Shown piece by piece: positions 22,103 through 34,299 of a stretch of 64,000 nucleotides of DNA. The stretch lies in the NCBI GenBank assembly GCA_022575985.1, contig JAKSXM010000237.1, positions 2,684,501 through 2,748,500 on the forward strand. Direction: 5' to 3'. The translations under genes were made by a program, and so were the position numbers. This DNA comes from Anagrus nilaparvatae. Taxonomy: Eukaryota > Arthropoda > Insecta > Hymenoptera > Mymaridae. How positions within the stretch are numbered: position 1 is the first letter of the stretch; each line of letters begins with the position of its first letter. The notes beneath the pieces were generated by a model, which saw nothing but the letters and a program-made list of their open reading frames with translations, searched no databases and had not been told where the DNA came from.

Positions 22103-23102
22103 CAAGGGGAGTTCAATACATTTGGAACATCGAATTACACCAAATGGTTATGGATGAGTTTGTTATGTTGAAAAAACATGCCGACTACCCTCCGTTCCTT
22201 CCAATGGGCCTTCTAAGCCTAGAAATGCAAGGCTCAATGTTATAAAATAGGATTTTTTGGTAATTTTCAAAGAAACGCCAAAACCTCGCAAGTTAACCAA
22301 AACTCTTCTAGATGGTCTCATTTTTTTGGTTTAAGTATCACCTTTCATACGCCATAAACCGCAATTTATTATCACTAATTCTCTCATCACTATAACCAAT
22401 TAACCAAACGGTCATTTTTAGCTAAAAATGACCAATTTTTAAAATGCTGCCAAATTTGTAATTTCTGACGAAAATGGGTTTTATAGGTCTGAAAAAATTT
22501 GTACAAGCTTCAAGTTTCCAAAACTTTTTGACTTTACCTTTTGCAATTATTTGTTAACCAGATATGATAATTTGAAGTCACAGTCCCAATTTTACGATTT
22601 TTTAAAAAATCTCATTTTTAATGCTAACTTTGAAGAACCATTTCTTAAAAACGAATCAAGGAAATGAGACGAGCAAAAAATTTTTGGAAATTTGAAGCTT
22701 GCAAAAATTTTTTCAGACCTATTTAACCCATTTTCGTCAGAAATTACAAATTTCGCAGCATTTTAAAAATTGGTCATTTTTAGCCAAAAATGACTGTTTG
22801 GTTAATTGGCTATAGTGATGAGAGAATTAGTGATAATAAATTGCGGTTTACGGCGTATGAAAGGTGATACTTAAATCAAAAAAATGAGACCATCCAGAAG
22901 AGTTTTGGTTAACTAGCGAGGTTTTGGCGTTTCTTTGAAAATTACCAAAAAATCGTATTTTATAACATTGAGCCCTGCATTTCTAGGCTCAGAAGGCCCA
23001 TTGGAAGGAACGGAGGGTGTTCGGCATGTTTTTTCAACATAACAAACTCATCCATAACCATTTGGTGTAATTCGGTGTTCCAAATGTATTGAACTCCCCT
23101 TG
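22103..23102. mobile_element. 1.0-kb foldback MITE with TTA target duplication
   Basis: It begins CAAGGGGAGTTCAATACATT and ends with the complement AATGTATTGAACTCCCCTTG. The arms are inverted repeats over almost their whole length (~480 bp each; for example GAACGGAGGG, AACATTGAGCC and GCCAAAACCTCGC pair across the centre). TTA lies directly outside both ends (22100-22102, 23103-23105). A 3-bp TWA duplication fits PIF/Harbinger-type elements. Its inner half is related to the centre of the foldback at 51284-53948. The 70-codon ORF inside is an arm translated. Confidence 0.8.
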
Positions 23103-24880
23103 TTAGTATTAAATAATGAGAAAATAAAAAGTAAAGAGGAGGGTGTTGGGTAAGCTGCGGTTTGCTTAACACTAAACTTATTTACTTCTTCTTTAGTCAA
23201 ATGTTTTGAAGGACTATCAGTGTATATAAACAGCTGTTTAGAGTACCGCCCACTTTATTATAAAGTTTTAAAGCCATAACAATCCTTAGTTATAGGTCAA
23301 ACAACGTCCCTTAGTATAGGGTCATTTATTTATAGGTTAGGAAAGAGATTATTATAATTTTAGGATTAAAAAAAGGAGATTAATTTAATTACAGAGATCA
23401 AAGAACTAAGATCCTTTAAAGTTGCGTTATTAAATCATATGTGCGTATTCTGGTATGTTAGTATTATGTATTTTTTATTAAAACGTATTAAACGAATTAT
23501 AAATATATTTTCAGCTTTTTTTTGAGAAGTTCATAATTTGCATGAATGTAATATCAATAAGTTAAAAGCTATAAGCAAAGCAACAATTTCAGTAACAAAA
23601 TAAAACATTTATTAATTATCAAGAAAAAAATTCATTTTTTTAATGTTATATTTTCTTTTAAAACTTTAGGATTTTTTATAAAATAAAAAAAACCTCATAT
23701 TCCCCTTTTATTGAATTTATTATTAAATTAGGAGCTTGAAAAAGAGCTAAAAAAGCCTAAATCAATTTAAATAGCATTTGTGACATAATTTTTGAATTCC
23801 GTGACCCAAAAAAACCGTAGTCTTTTTAAAATTAAAAAAACAACTTTTTTATAACAACGGTTTTATAACTATAATTTTATAAGGGTTTTTATTAAAAACT
23901 TTTTAAAAGGGGTGAAAAAAGATTAAATAATCCCCCAGAAATGCATGAAATAGAATTTTTTACATCATTTCTAAATTCCCTGACCCAAAAAACCAATAGA
24001 GACAGGTTGGTTTAGTTCAGAACTTCTTTTTTTTGTGTTGCTGTGTAATTGATTGATTAGATTCTTTTTTATTAATTTATTAGATATAAAAATATATTTA
24101 TAATAGTGTATAGCTCTGAGGTTAGCATTTGTGCCTGGCGTCCGAAACACAGTGGGCTATAAAGACTCGAAAATGAACAAAATTCGGCTTTAGAGTAATT
24201 CAAACGTAAAATAAAATTTAAAACATGGAATTTTGTAGGTTTTCGTATATATTATACGATAAGATACAGCTTTTTTTTTGAAAAGAAGTTTTCGAAAAAT
24301 TCGCTGCGCTCACTCATGCATACAATTGCATTGAAAGCCAAATCCTATTTTTTCCTTGCTGAACAAATATATTTTCTCCCACTAACTTCACTAAAACCCG
24401 ACATTTATATAGCACACTAACACAAACATAAGAAACAACAAAACTTACATAACTTCACTTCTTACGCCAAAAAATTTTATGAATTATTTTTTTCATTTAA
24501 TCTTTCGACATTATATAATTTTTTAATTGTATAAAGGTAACAAAAAACATGATTATGCTACGCCAAAAAATTTTATAATTCAATACTAATAGATTTAATT
24601 TTATTTAATACAAAAGCACATTATGATGTAAAAGATGTTACAATTTTAAACTCAGTTTGTTTACCTGTTTATTGAACGGTCTCAATTACAATAAATTTTA
24701 TGAATGTTGAAAATATGAACAACTTAACGAAAAAAGGAGAGATTAAATTAAAAAATGATAAGGAGGATAACTACCATAATAATATGCTCTACTGCAATAA
24801 CGTTGCAAAAGTAAATTTAAATTTAAATTAAATCTGACGGAATCAATAAAACAGGTAGCAAAATCGTTAAAATTGCTTTG
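23103..24880. other. Intronic AT-rich sequence with a ~180-bp partial duplication
   Basis: GAATTCCGTGACCCAAAAAA (about 23794) and AAATTCCCTGACCCAAAAAA (about 23974) mark two diverged direct repeats. A lone CACAGTG at 24153, followed by AAAATTCGGCTTTAGAG, resembles the MITE ends described elsewhere, but no second end was found. No gene seen. Confidence 0.45.
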
Positions 24881-24984
24881 TAAAGACAGAGTTATAAACA
24901 GTAATTTTAATGTCGCTAAATATCGGCTGTCTGAGGCTATCCGTCAAAGTAAGGTTGCTTGCGTTCATTACGCGAAGACGTAAA

Positions 24985-25625
24985 CAATGACCCCTGGGGC
25001 CTATAATTAAATGGCAGGCATAATGGGACAGCCACAAGTATGGCCGTTGGATGCACCGACTAATTCCGGACCTGGAGGCTTGGACGGGAAGCGTACACAG
25101 GGAACATTTCTATCTCATCCAGTTCTTAACATGTCACGGATACTTCCGTGACATGTTGAGGAAGTGGCACAAGGTGTCAACACGGCAGTGCTTACACTGT
25201 CCGGGTGAGGTAGGTACCGTAGAGCACACATTCTTTGGATGTGTGTCTACTCGGAGGGGCGCCCGCCCTTCCCGACTTGAAGGCCAGAGCGAGTCGTCCC
25301 GGAAATGCTACAAAGTCCTAAAAACTGGAACAAAGGAGCAGAGTACGTGAGGGCGACTGTGTTATTAAAAATGGAGGAAGGCTTTCTATCGTAGAGAGCC
25401 CTCCCATCCCTAGGAAGGGGAAAGACTGTGGCCAGCTGCCTAAGATGCGCGTCCCAAACTGAAGTTATACCTGAAAATGGAGTCCCGGTTTGGGGCAAAC
25501 AAGCGCACGGGGCTTTAAAGTGTGTTTACCCAGTAAGAATCTGGGACGAAGTCGGCGACAAGGTTTATCGGCAAAGTCTCCCAGTTGTACTTGGAAAAAA
25601 AAATCCATTGTTTATGAAGAAAAAA
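24985..25625 (+). pseudogene. R1-like LINE ORF2 C-terminus and 3' tail (5'-truncated)
   Basis: It reads W-Q-A-stop-W-D, then MHRLIPDLEAWTGSVHREH, LTCHGYFRDMLRKWHKV and CLHCPGEVGTVEHTFFGC. These are the C-terminal region and the CCHC-like zinc motif of R1-clade LINE ORF2 proteins. A TAA at 25021-25023 interrupts the frame, and the C-terminus is frame-shifted near 25250. A GC-rich 3' tail follows (GTTTACCCAGTAAGAATCTG and TTGTACTTGG), ending in an A-rich tail at about 25615-25625. 5' truncation is typical of dead LINE copies. Confidence 0.82.
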
Positions 25626-25642
25626 TAAACTTAGATTATTAA

Positions 25643-26342
25643 GGGGGCAAGTGTCCTTAGAATTTTTTGAAAATCGATTTTTTGTTTTTCTTTTTTTTTG
25701 GGTTCGAAAACATCTTAAAAATATGGAAAAAAATTTTTATAATGATATCTTGAATAATAAGAAAGTTATAGAAGATGAAGCGAGACACCGCTATAGAAGT
25801 TATACGTTTCACCGAAACTTTAAACGCGTTTATCTCGAAACAACGTTTTTCGAACTTGTGGGCAAAATAACTCAAAAAATAATTAAGATATCTTTCTGAT
25901 TTTTTGGCTACTATTTTAAAATACAATTATCTTCTGGATTGATGAAATGATTTTTCCAAAAAATGTCCCATTTTTTTTTTTTCAAAAAAAATAAGTGAAA
26001 AAAAATGCAGTTTTTAAAAAAAATTGAATAATTTTCACAATTTTCCATTTTCCGGAATTCCATTCCATCAGAAGAAAAATACTTTACAAACATAAAAATT
26101 TTTATTTGGTCTGTTTCGGAACAAGCTGGAGGCTGCAATCCTGCCCACAATCAAAAGTGAGGCCTAACTTTGAGCACCTGTATTCGGCGCTATTTTGAAA
26201 AAAAAAAAAAAAAAAAAATTAATGTTTAGTAACTTATGATCTAATAAACTGCCAATTTTGAAGAAATTATCTCAATTATTTCTACCCGAAAACCTCTCCA
26301 CAAAAAGACACCTTTTTTTCTTCGTTAAGGACACTTGCCCCC
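25643..26342. mobile_element. 700-bp MITE with TTAA target duplication
   Basis: The left end is GGGGGCAAGTGTCCTTAG and the right end is the complement, ending ACTTGCCCCC. The terminal repeat is about 17 bp. TTAA flanks both ends (25639-25642 and 26343-26346). A TTAA duplication is characteristic of piggyBac and Kolobok superfamilies; the G-rich tip does not settle which. It lies just beyond the LINE A-tail. ORFs inside (25651-26150, both strands) are Lys/Phe-rich AT translations. Confidence 0.75.
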
Positions 26343-26346
26343 TTAA

Positions 26347-26800
26347 CAAAAAATAATTATACAAGAAATCAAGTCGAAGTTTTTAATAAAAATAGAACTA
26401 AATACTTAAAGCTAAAAGAAAAAAATGTAAAACCAATTAGACACGACAAATCAAATTTTAAATTCAAAAGATTCTCAGAAATTCTGGTTACTGATTAATC
26501 CTTATAGATATCGCAATAAGAACGGGAAAGAGCATATTGATTTCATCAGCTCGACAAATTAAATTAATAAAATGAATGAACCTCAAATAAACGTACAAAA
26601 ATAGACGCTATTAAATTACTCTACGGATTCAACCCTGGATGAAAAAATTAGTTTAGATGTTCCTTTAGTTAGTAATGCTTCACACTGGGGTACGTTTATT
26701 TTATTTGTATTTAAATTTTCATTTTTAATGAATAGCAAGTTTCATCTTACTATATTTTGTAATTTATATATGTATTACTTAAATAGATTGTAAGATTTTT
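26347..26800. other. Intronic AT-rich sequence, nothing recognised
   Basis: No ORF, RNA or repeat structure that I can support. Confidence 0.5.
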
Positions 26801-27120
26801 CACGGAACCCTTTGTTATCTGAAATACAGAGGAGACTGAGATTCTTCGGCCTCCCTGGTAGTCTAGTTGATTAACACACCAGTGTACAGCACTGGAGATC
26901 GTAAATTTAAATCCCTCCCTCCCATATCTCAAATAAAAAATTTTTTCTTCATTTTTTAAGGTTAGTAGTTCAATCTAACACCTTTCTGTAAATTAAAAAT
27001 TTAATTTCTTGTAAATTAAAATTTAAAAAAAAAATAAAATTTGATATAATGATTTTAAAAAAATTGTTAACTATAATACTACATATTAGAAAAAAGAGAC
27101 GATTAATTCGTCCACCTTTT
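26800..27120 (+). repeat. tRNA-derived SINE or composite copy 1
   Basis: The tRNA-like head at 26851-26924 has TGGTAGTCTAGTTGATTAAC (A-box region), a perfect anticodon stem CCAGT/ACTGG around GTACAGC, and a decayed T arm (AAATTTAAATCC). The following ~200 bp (CTCAAATAAAAAATTTTTTC, GTTCAATCTAACACCTTTCT) matches 54253-54460 closely. This is therefore a dispersed family member. Degenerate pairing shows it is not a functional tRNA. Confidence 0.7.
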
Positions 27121-27170
27121 AGTGTTGAGTTAAATAAATCAAAAATAGATTTCATTGTTCGTTTAAATAT

Positions 27171-27632
27171 TGTTGCGGCCAATAGCTTAAAATCATATTT
27201 TTCCTTATATTTTTCAAATATTCGCGCATTCACTCTAACTTCTTTGATATCGTAATTATTTAATTTATCGGCCCCCCGTTTTAGGGCCCCTTCTCTCACG
27301 TTAAACTTTCACCGGTTCTATAAAACCGATTCATGCGCATCAATCGCTCTCATTTTGTGGTCGGCGGTCGCGCTCGTAAGTCAATTCGAATCATACACCG
27401 CCCAGCGTGTAAAACTTAGTGAAATTAAAATCAAATCAACTATATTCTTAAATGCCAGTTTTTTAGTAATCTTAATTTATACAGTCCGCTAACTATTTAT
27501 TTATTATTGTAAAATTTATTGAAGTGATTTAAAATAATTAACATTATTTAATTTAAACAAGTGAATTCATTTATTTTACCTCAAAACCAATTTTCCTACA
27601 ATTTCCCCAAATATTTCCTTCAAAATATTACA
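27171..27632 (+). repeat. Putative BEL/Pao 5' LTR
   Basis: Upstream of the BEL gag. It starts TGTTGCGGCCAATAG, contains a promoter-like TATAAAACCGATTCATGCGC near 27318-27337 followed by an initiator-like TCAATCG, and ends ATTACA before TGGTCAGTGTCTCGCC, which could be a primer binding site. No second copy is in the window, so this rests on composition and position only. The moderately GC-rich block at 27270-27420 stands out from its surroundings. Confidence 0.4.
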
Positions 27633-28232
27633 TGGTCAGTGTCTCGCCGGATAAAAAGAACAATAATCGCGAAAAAACGTGTGAATTCGAGCAAGGATTG
27701 CGCGTAAAAAACTAGATTTAAAAAAGTGCTCATCAAGTGATTTTCATTTAACGTTTATTCAAGTGACAAAATTTTCAAAAAAAAAAAAAAAACAGTGACA
27801 AATCATTATAATTATTTGTGTTGTGCAAAATTCATAAATTTCAAGTGCAAAAAGGGTTAAGTGCACTACAGGACCTAGTGCACCGCATCTTTTATCAAGA
27901 AACAACCACGTGGGCAGGCCCTGTGTATCAGGAGCTCATAAATCGGCAGAAGCCGCCATCATCATTTTCAAGAAGAGAGAAGGGCGAGTAACGAGGCTCC
28001 CCTCTCAATACAAAAATCAGCGCACGCTACCACAGACGACGTCATCATCTCTCCTACCACAAACAGCAATTTCTCTCCCCACCAAGTCAACTACAAGCAA
28101 GCCAACTTTACTTTCACTGCCAGCCACAGACGCATGTACGGTTGCTGCTTTTCAGGCACCTCAAATTTTTAACATTGGGTAAAGTTAAACCCACTTTCAA
28201 GGTAAAATCTTTTTTCTTAATTTACAACTAAG

Positions 28233-29405
28233 ATGGAAGATGCCGAATCTCTTTTAATAGATCAAGTTACTGACGGGAACTTGATCCTCGATTTTCTCGT
28301 TAATTCAGATCTAAAGGGGGGAGAGAAAAAACCACTAGCAGTTTTAATGTGTAGAAAAGAACTGCTAAAAGAATACTGGCAAAGTTTTCGTGATCGGCAT
28401 CGAAAACTACGACATTATAAGGAAGAACTAAAAGATAGATCGTATTTTAAAAAAAATCATTTTACAGATGTCGAAGAACGCTACGTCGAGGCTCTCAGTC
28501 AAATCAACGACGCTATCTCCAAGGAATCAACGCCAACAACAACACCACCGGCAGCGCACAGCATCGTTCATACATCGCTGCCTAAAATACCACTGCCAAC
28601 TTTCGACGGGACTCAGCACAACTGGGACTCCTTCAAGGAAATCTTCAGAGCCAGGATAGTCGACGATGACAACCTCGCACCAGCTGTCAAGCTTCAACAT
28701 CTCTTGGCCTCTCTTCAGGGTGATGCTGCCAGACGATACAGCAATCTTCAGCTCACCAGCGCCAACTTTCAAGTGGCATGGGACACACTCACACGTCGAT
28801 ACGACAACAAGCGCATTAGGCTCAGCACGCATCTGTCACGTTTGATTTCAGCTCCTGCCGTCAATGCCAAGGTCACCGGAGACATCACACGACTTCTAGA
28901 CACCTTCGAGGAAAGCATCAGGGCTCTTCGTGGTCTGGAACAGCCAGTCGATCATTGGGATGCCTGGTTTGTGCAGCTGATGGTTTCCAAGCTCGACTAC
29001 GTTACACGCAGCGACTGGGAGAAATTCAGGGAAGCAGACGACATCTTCTCGACGCACAAGCAGCTGACTGACTTCCTGGAGAACCGTGCCAGAACTCATG
29101 ATGCTGCCCAAGCCTCCAGCGGTTCCACCAGCCACAGTCAGGGCTCTTCAAGTTCCAACAACAGGTCAAACGCTTCAACCCACTCCACGAGTCACCAGCG
29201 ATCTACGCCAAGCGGGGAATTCCACTACTTATCCAAGTGCTCCAAGTTCCTGCAGATGGATGTACAACAACGACGTAAGCTGATGACATCTTATCCAGGT
29301 ACCTGTTACAACTGCTTGGGGCCTGGACACCAGCCAAACAAATGCCCCTCCAAGCGAACCTGTTTCTCATGCGGTGAGCAACATCATACTCTGCTCCACC
29401 AGTGA
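28233..29405 (+). CDS. BEL/Pao retrotransposon Gag
   Basis: 390 codons from ATG. The N-terminus is helical. The central region reads LPKIPLPTFDGTQHNWDSF, LQHLLASLQGDAARRYSNL and WDTLTRRYDNKR, the DUF1759-type capsid segment diagnostic of BEL/Pao Gag. A Ser/Thr/His linker follows, then two C-terminal zinc motifs: CYNCLGPGHQPNKC (C-x2-C-x4-H-x4-C) and CFSCGEQHHTLLH. BEL Gag normally runs on into a protease-RT-RNaseH-integrase polyprotein of over 1,000 residues. Here a stop follows the second knuckle at once and only a minisatellite and AT-rich DNA come after. The GC content (about 50%) is far above the surroundings. The ORF is intact and could supply Gag, but the element is incomplete or non-autonomous. 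Confidence 0.9.
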   Translation: MEDAESLLIDQVTDGNLILDFLVNSDLKGGEKKPLAVLMCRKELLKEYWQSFRDRHRKLRHYKEELKDRSYFKKNHFTDVEERYVEALSQINDAISKESTPTTTPPAAHSIVHTSLPKIPLPTFDGTQHNWDSFKEIFRARIVDDDNLAPAVKLQHLLASLQGDAARRYSNLQLTSANFQVAWDTLTRRYDNKRIRLSTHLSRLISAPAVNAKVTGDITRLLDTFEESIRALRGLEQPVDHWDAWFVQLMVSKLDYVTRSDWEKFREADDIFSTHKQLTDFLENRARTHDAAQASSGSTSHSQGSSSSNNRSNASTHSTSHQRSTPSGEFHYLSKCSKFLQMDVQQRRKLMTSYPGTCYNCLGPGHQPNKCPSKRTCFSCGEQHHTLLHQ

Positions 29406-29409
29406 CAAC

Positions 29410-29542
29410 TTAGCAGCTCCAACAGCAGCAATCTCAGCGGCTCCAATAGCGGCAACCTCAGCAGCTCCAATAGCAGCAATCTCAGCGGCTCCAATAGCGG
29501 CAACCTCAGCAGCTCCAATAGCAGCAATCTCAGCGACTCTTA
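29410..29542 (+). repeat. 24-bp minisatellite after the BEL gag
   Basis: About five units alternate GCAGCTCCAATAGCAGCAAT and GCGGCTCCAATAGCGGCAAC with CTCA spacers. In one frame it encodes (I/T)SAAPIAA repeats. It begins seven bases after the gag stop, in a different frame. Confidence 0.9.
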
Positions 29543-32500
29543 ATTCAAAAATTCTAATATTAATATTTCTAATTATCCAAAAACTATAATAATAAGATTA
29601 TTTTCGAAAATAAAAACATAATTTTTTTGTTCATAAACATATAAATTTTTATTTATTTAATTAAATCTTTCTTGCAAAATAAATATTAACTCTAATTTTT
29701 TTTTCTCCCCTCATTATAAAAATCATAGAAATAAAAAAATGAGTAATTTTACTAATAAAAAATAGAATAAGATGGGTTATTGTTAATTTTAATCATCGAT
29801 TCACTGTTGTTTAATAATTTTATTCATACTTTTTTAATTTTTCTCATTTTCTTTAGCAAAATAAAATAAAATTTTTTTTTATGCTAATATATATACACAT
29901 AAAAGAATAATGTTTAAATATCTTTTGGTAGCACTTATTGCACAATTCTTATTTTGTATAGCTAATTAAAAATATGCTTTATTTCGCAGTTTACACAAAT
30001 AAATATATGTCAAATAAATTATTTTTCGTTTAAATTTTTGTTTAAGAATTTTAACAAGTATTTTTTAAAAGAAAATTTTTACAGAAAACGAATAACACAA
30101 ATATTATCAAACTTAATAATAATTTCAATATCAGACGTTAATTTTTTTTTTCTTTAATAATCAAAGTTTGAATAAAAATGAACTTACATAATATGTATTC
30201 TTATATTCTATACGTAAGCATAAAATAAGTCTTACAAGCATTTACAAGTCAAATTGAAAATAAATAATTTTTTAATTTAAGTATATCGTGGAAAGGTCAG
30301 TTTTTAAATAATGTTGAATGAATGAAAATAAAAAATTAATAATGAACGTATACATGAAAATAATAAAATAATGAATATATACATGAAAAGAATAATTATT
30401 GCCCCAAAACTATAAATACAATCATTGAAACTTATAAATAACGAAATAAAAAATAGTATCGAGTAGCCAGACGGAGAAACCAAATAGTTTTATAATTCCC
30501 GCTTTTTAAAGTGGATACGCAATTTTTTTTTGATACATAGGGAAATGTGCACGTGAAAAATGCCAGTATTGAAATTTCAACATTAGCTAAGACAATTGAA
30601 AATGCAGTTTGGCCAATTGCAGAAGTAATAGTTGAAACTAATCAAGAAAAAGTAGATGCAAACATTTCCCTAACCTCAAAGTTAAATATTAATACAAGCT
30701 ACTAAAGTTCTCAGATTGCTAATAGATTACCGAAAACGCCATCACGCGTACAATGTATTTACGATGATAATATAATTAATGATTTACTTAAAGACGCGCA
30801 ACAAAATAACAATACTCTTAATACATCGTACGATATACATATACATTTTGTAATACAAACACATTACAAAATAATAAAGAATTATTAAATAATGAAAATA
30901 CTCTTAATACATCGTACGATATACATACATTTTGTAATACATACACATTACAAAATAATACAGAGTTATTAAATAAAATATATTATGAAATGAATCCCTA
31001 TGAAATGAATTATTATACAATGAATTACTATAAAATAAAAAGCTTGCAAAATAGCTTTTCCCCCTCTCTGAATGCAAGCATTGAAAATTCAGAATTAGCT
31101 TTAACTGTGGTTGAAAGTAATTTTTTTTAGATTAGACATTCCACGATATAACTTATCGCATACACATATAAAATCTAATTATGATTTTCTTTTAATTTTA
31201 CATTTAAATAATTCTTTTTTTTTCCAAAAAAAAGTTCAATTTTTTTTTTCTTCAATAAAATAATACAAAACCCTAATCTCATCAAAATTACAAAAACAAT
31301 ATAAAGTGTTATTTAATGCAATTTTTTTTTTTGCTAATTTAATTTTTACTTAGTCAGAAAATCATTCCGTAAACCACACTAATAAGTATTTGTTTGTGAA
31401 ATGAAGCATATTCAGCAAAAATTTTATGAATTATAAAATACTAATATCCATATCTTATGTTTCAGGTAATACAAATTACAAAAAAAAAAGAAAAAAATTA
31501 CATAATAATCATTTAATCTTCATTCTCTTTTAATTTAGAACCATTATCAATTCAATTCAAAGGTTATCAATGTTCAGGTTTCAGACAACTTTACTCAACA
31601 CATATATACTAAATATTGATTGAAATACTAATTTTTTTAACAATAAGTAAATATTACTTAAGAAGTTATTAAAGATATATACATCAAAGAAATTAAAATT
31701 AAAAAAAAAAAGGAATAATTGAAAATAATCTTTATTTACAAAAATCAATTATTATTTCAATCAATACATTTTTAGTTTACATTATTTTTCTTTAAATATT
31801 GTTTAAACATTTAATTAAGTGGGTTTATTATTTTATAAGTATTTTATGTAACATTATTTTATTGATGCAATAAATGATTCACATTAAAATAAAGAAACAA
31901 ATACAAATAAAATGAAATTAAATATTTAACTCTTTAGTAGTAAAAATTTTGACAATTAAATTTACCAAATTAGAAACATAAAAATTAAATTATAAATTAA
32001 AAACATAAACAAAAATATATCGATAATAATAAATTGCTAAATTAGTAATAAGTTAGTGAAATTGTTACAAAAATAACAACAATTTATTTAATAACACGGA
32101 TTTTAAACTTAAAATTTACACTTGAAAGATTAATGATAATAAGTATATAATTTTTTTTTTCTCTCTCCATATTTTCCATTCTCATTTACCAAACTTATAT
32201 AATTTTCCATCGTATAATTTTTTTTTCTCTCTAAATCCATATTTTCCATTTTCCTTCATAAAAGTTAGAAATTTTGCAAAAAAACAACACAAAAGCATAG
32301 TTCCAGACATAAATACAAAAAATCTACAAAATTGAAAACCAAGATAAGTCAATTGGGAAAGAATAGCTCAAAAGTTTAATTTTAGTCAAAACTGATCAGA
32401 GTGCACCTGAAAGTTACTAGTCAAAGAAGTTAACATTTGGGATTCATTCAAATACCTTGATTTATTGTACACACTCTGCCAAGGCATACACCCTAAGAAG

Positions 32501-33831
32501 ATTCGTAGAAAAATGTAGATAAATCTATAAATACGTAAATAGGTATGTAAAACATAAGTAAATATGTAAACAAGTGCATTTATACTTATATAAATAAAAA
32601 AAAAAAGAACCAAAAAAAAACAAGACTTAAAACCCAGTTAGATATTCTGTGATAAAAATAGTTACTGTGATAAATAATTATATATTCTGCGATAAAAACA
32701 ATTAGATATTCTATGAAAAACTTTACGTTTCTTCTATCAACACTATATAATTCACAATTACAATTACTCAAGAATTTCAAAAAAACAATCAAAAACCAAA
32801 AACTAATTTTCTCTTCATCATTTGTTTTAATCATATAATTAAAACTAAAATAGTTTGAATCCTAAAATTCAAATATTCAAAACTCAATCTATAATTTATG
32901 CGAAAATTTCTATAAAATTATCCTTAAAACAAAACAATAAATATCAATAAAGTTAAAACTCCAAAAACCTCAACCTAGAATCCTTTAAAATCATATTACA
33001 AAAATTAAATATACAGAAATTTCATTAATATATAATATTATAATTTCAAATACCATTTCACTAAGTTATTATTAATTCTAAATTCAGAAGTCATGAAATA
33101 AAATTTTACATATATTTCAAAAATATAGGAAGAATCTTGACACTTTTTAAACAATAAATAATTTTGCATACTTTAAAAGAAACTAAAACTGCTGAATCAG
33201 TCATTGTTATTAATAATACTTTATATTTTTATATTAACCAACAATAAAACAATAAAATTTACCTTTTTGTATAAATAATGTAAAATTAAACATAACAAAA
33301 TCTTTAAAGATAAATTTTTATTTTCCTAAATCAAATATTTGTTCATTACGTTTTCATAAAAAAAAACTCCACTCACAAACTTGGTGAGGAGGAAGTAAGA
33401 TGGGTAAATTTACTGAATTTTTGTATCAAATTTTTAAAAAATTTCGTTATGTTTAATTCCAGTTTAATCTTTAAAATGTTAATCAAATACATATTAAACT
33501 TTTTCACTAACAATAAATGTTAAGTAAATATGAAAATTGTAATAAAAACAAAAAAATCAAAAAAACAAAACAAAAATCTATCATAAATTTACTTCAGTGT
33601 AATTATAAAATATGCATTCGCATAATAAAAATGTAAAATTTAGAGAATAATAATAGTATAATAATATTGCTGACTCGTTAAAAGCAATGCTACAAAGTCA
33701 TTGCACTATAATATAAACATAATATCATGTAATCATACTAACATCAGTTTTCAAATCATAATCTAATTATTTGGTCTGATTTCCTAATCAGACATCCAAA
33801 AACTATCGTTTCTGGAAACTTGGGGTGGAGA
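29543..33831. other. 4.3 kb AT-rich sequence without recognisable pol
   Basis: Where BEL pol should be, all frames are closed by frequent stops. There are small internal duplications only (30811-30980, about 80-bp period: CTTAATACATCGTACGATAT twice). A PPT-like GGGGTGGAG ends the stretch. No protein domain was recognised apart from the short open stretch listed at 30549. Confidence 0.55.
30549..30881 (+). pseudogene. Degenerate ORF of unknown identity
   Basis: A frame reads KNASIEISTLAKTIENAVW, PIAEVIVETNQEKVDA and, after one TAA near 30705, SSQIANRLPKTPSRVQCIY then INDLLKDAQQNNNTLNTSYD. It is 110 codons with a single stop, and amino-acid usage is less Lys/Ile-dominated than chance AT-rich frames. 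Its position downstream of a gag suggests a retroelement remnant. Family unknown. Confidence 0.3.
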
Positions 33832-34229
33832 TGTTATGACATCATTAATTAATAATTTTAGGAATTGCAATTGGCTAACGATGTCATAAGTATTTTTAGT
33901 ATTTCATAATATTTAGGAATTTGTAAACTAATAATATTTATAATTATGTAATTTTAGTATTTAAGCAAAACTTATTATTGAGAAATATAAACAAATTATG
34001 CGAGTCAAGCATTAAAATTAATAAATATTAAATAATATTGTTGTCAATTAATCAAATATTTCTATAACTATAAACAAATAATCATACTATATAAGATCAA
34101 AGTAAATTAATAAAAAGACAGTTGAATACTATAAGTTTTCGGACGTGTACTTTATACTCGTTTTTATAATAAAGTTTATTCTAACTAATAACTTGTTGTG
34201 CTTATTTGGATAACCAATCCTGGACAACA
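33832..34229 (+). repeat. Orphan retrotransposon LTR (putative)
   Basis: It begins TGTTATGACATC directly after the polypurine-like GGGGTGGAGA, contains AATAAAG near 34170, and ends CCTGGACAACA, giving TG...CA over 398 bp. The layout matches a 3' LTR. It is not the same sequence as the LTR-like block at 27171 and no partner was found, so it belongs to another, mostly deleted element or to a hybrid. Confidence 0.5.
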
Positions 34230-34299
34230 TTTGTAAGTATATATTCATATTTATCTATTTAATTATTAATAATCCTAGCCATTAGACCCTTAACAAGTA

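Noticed and set aside
28527..29135. Minus-strand ORFs of 79-101 codons
   Set aside because: They are antisense shadows of the BEL gag.
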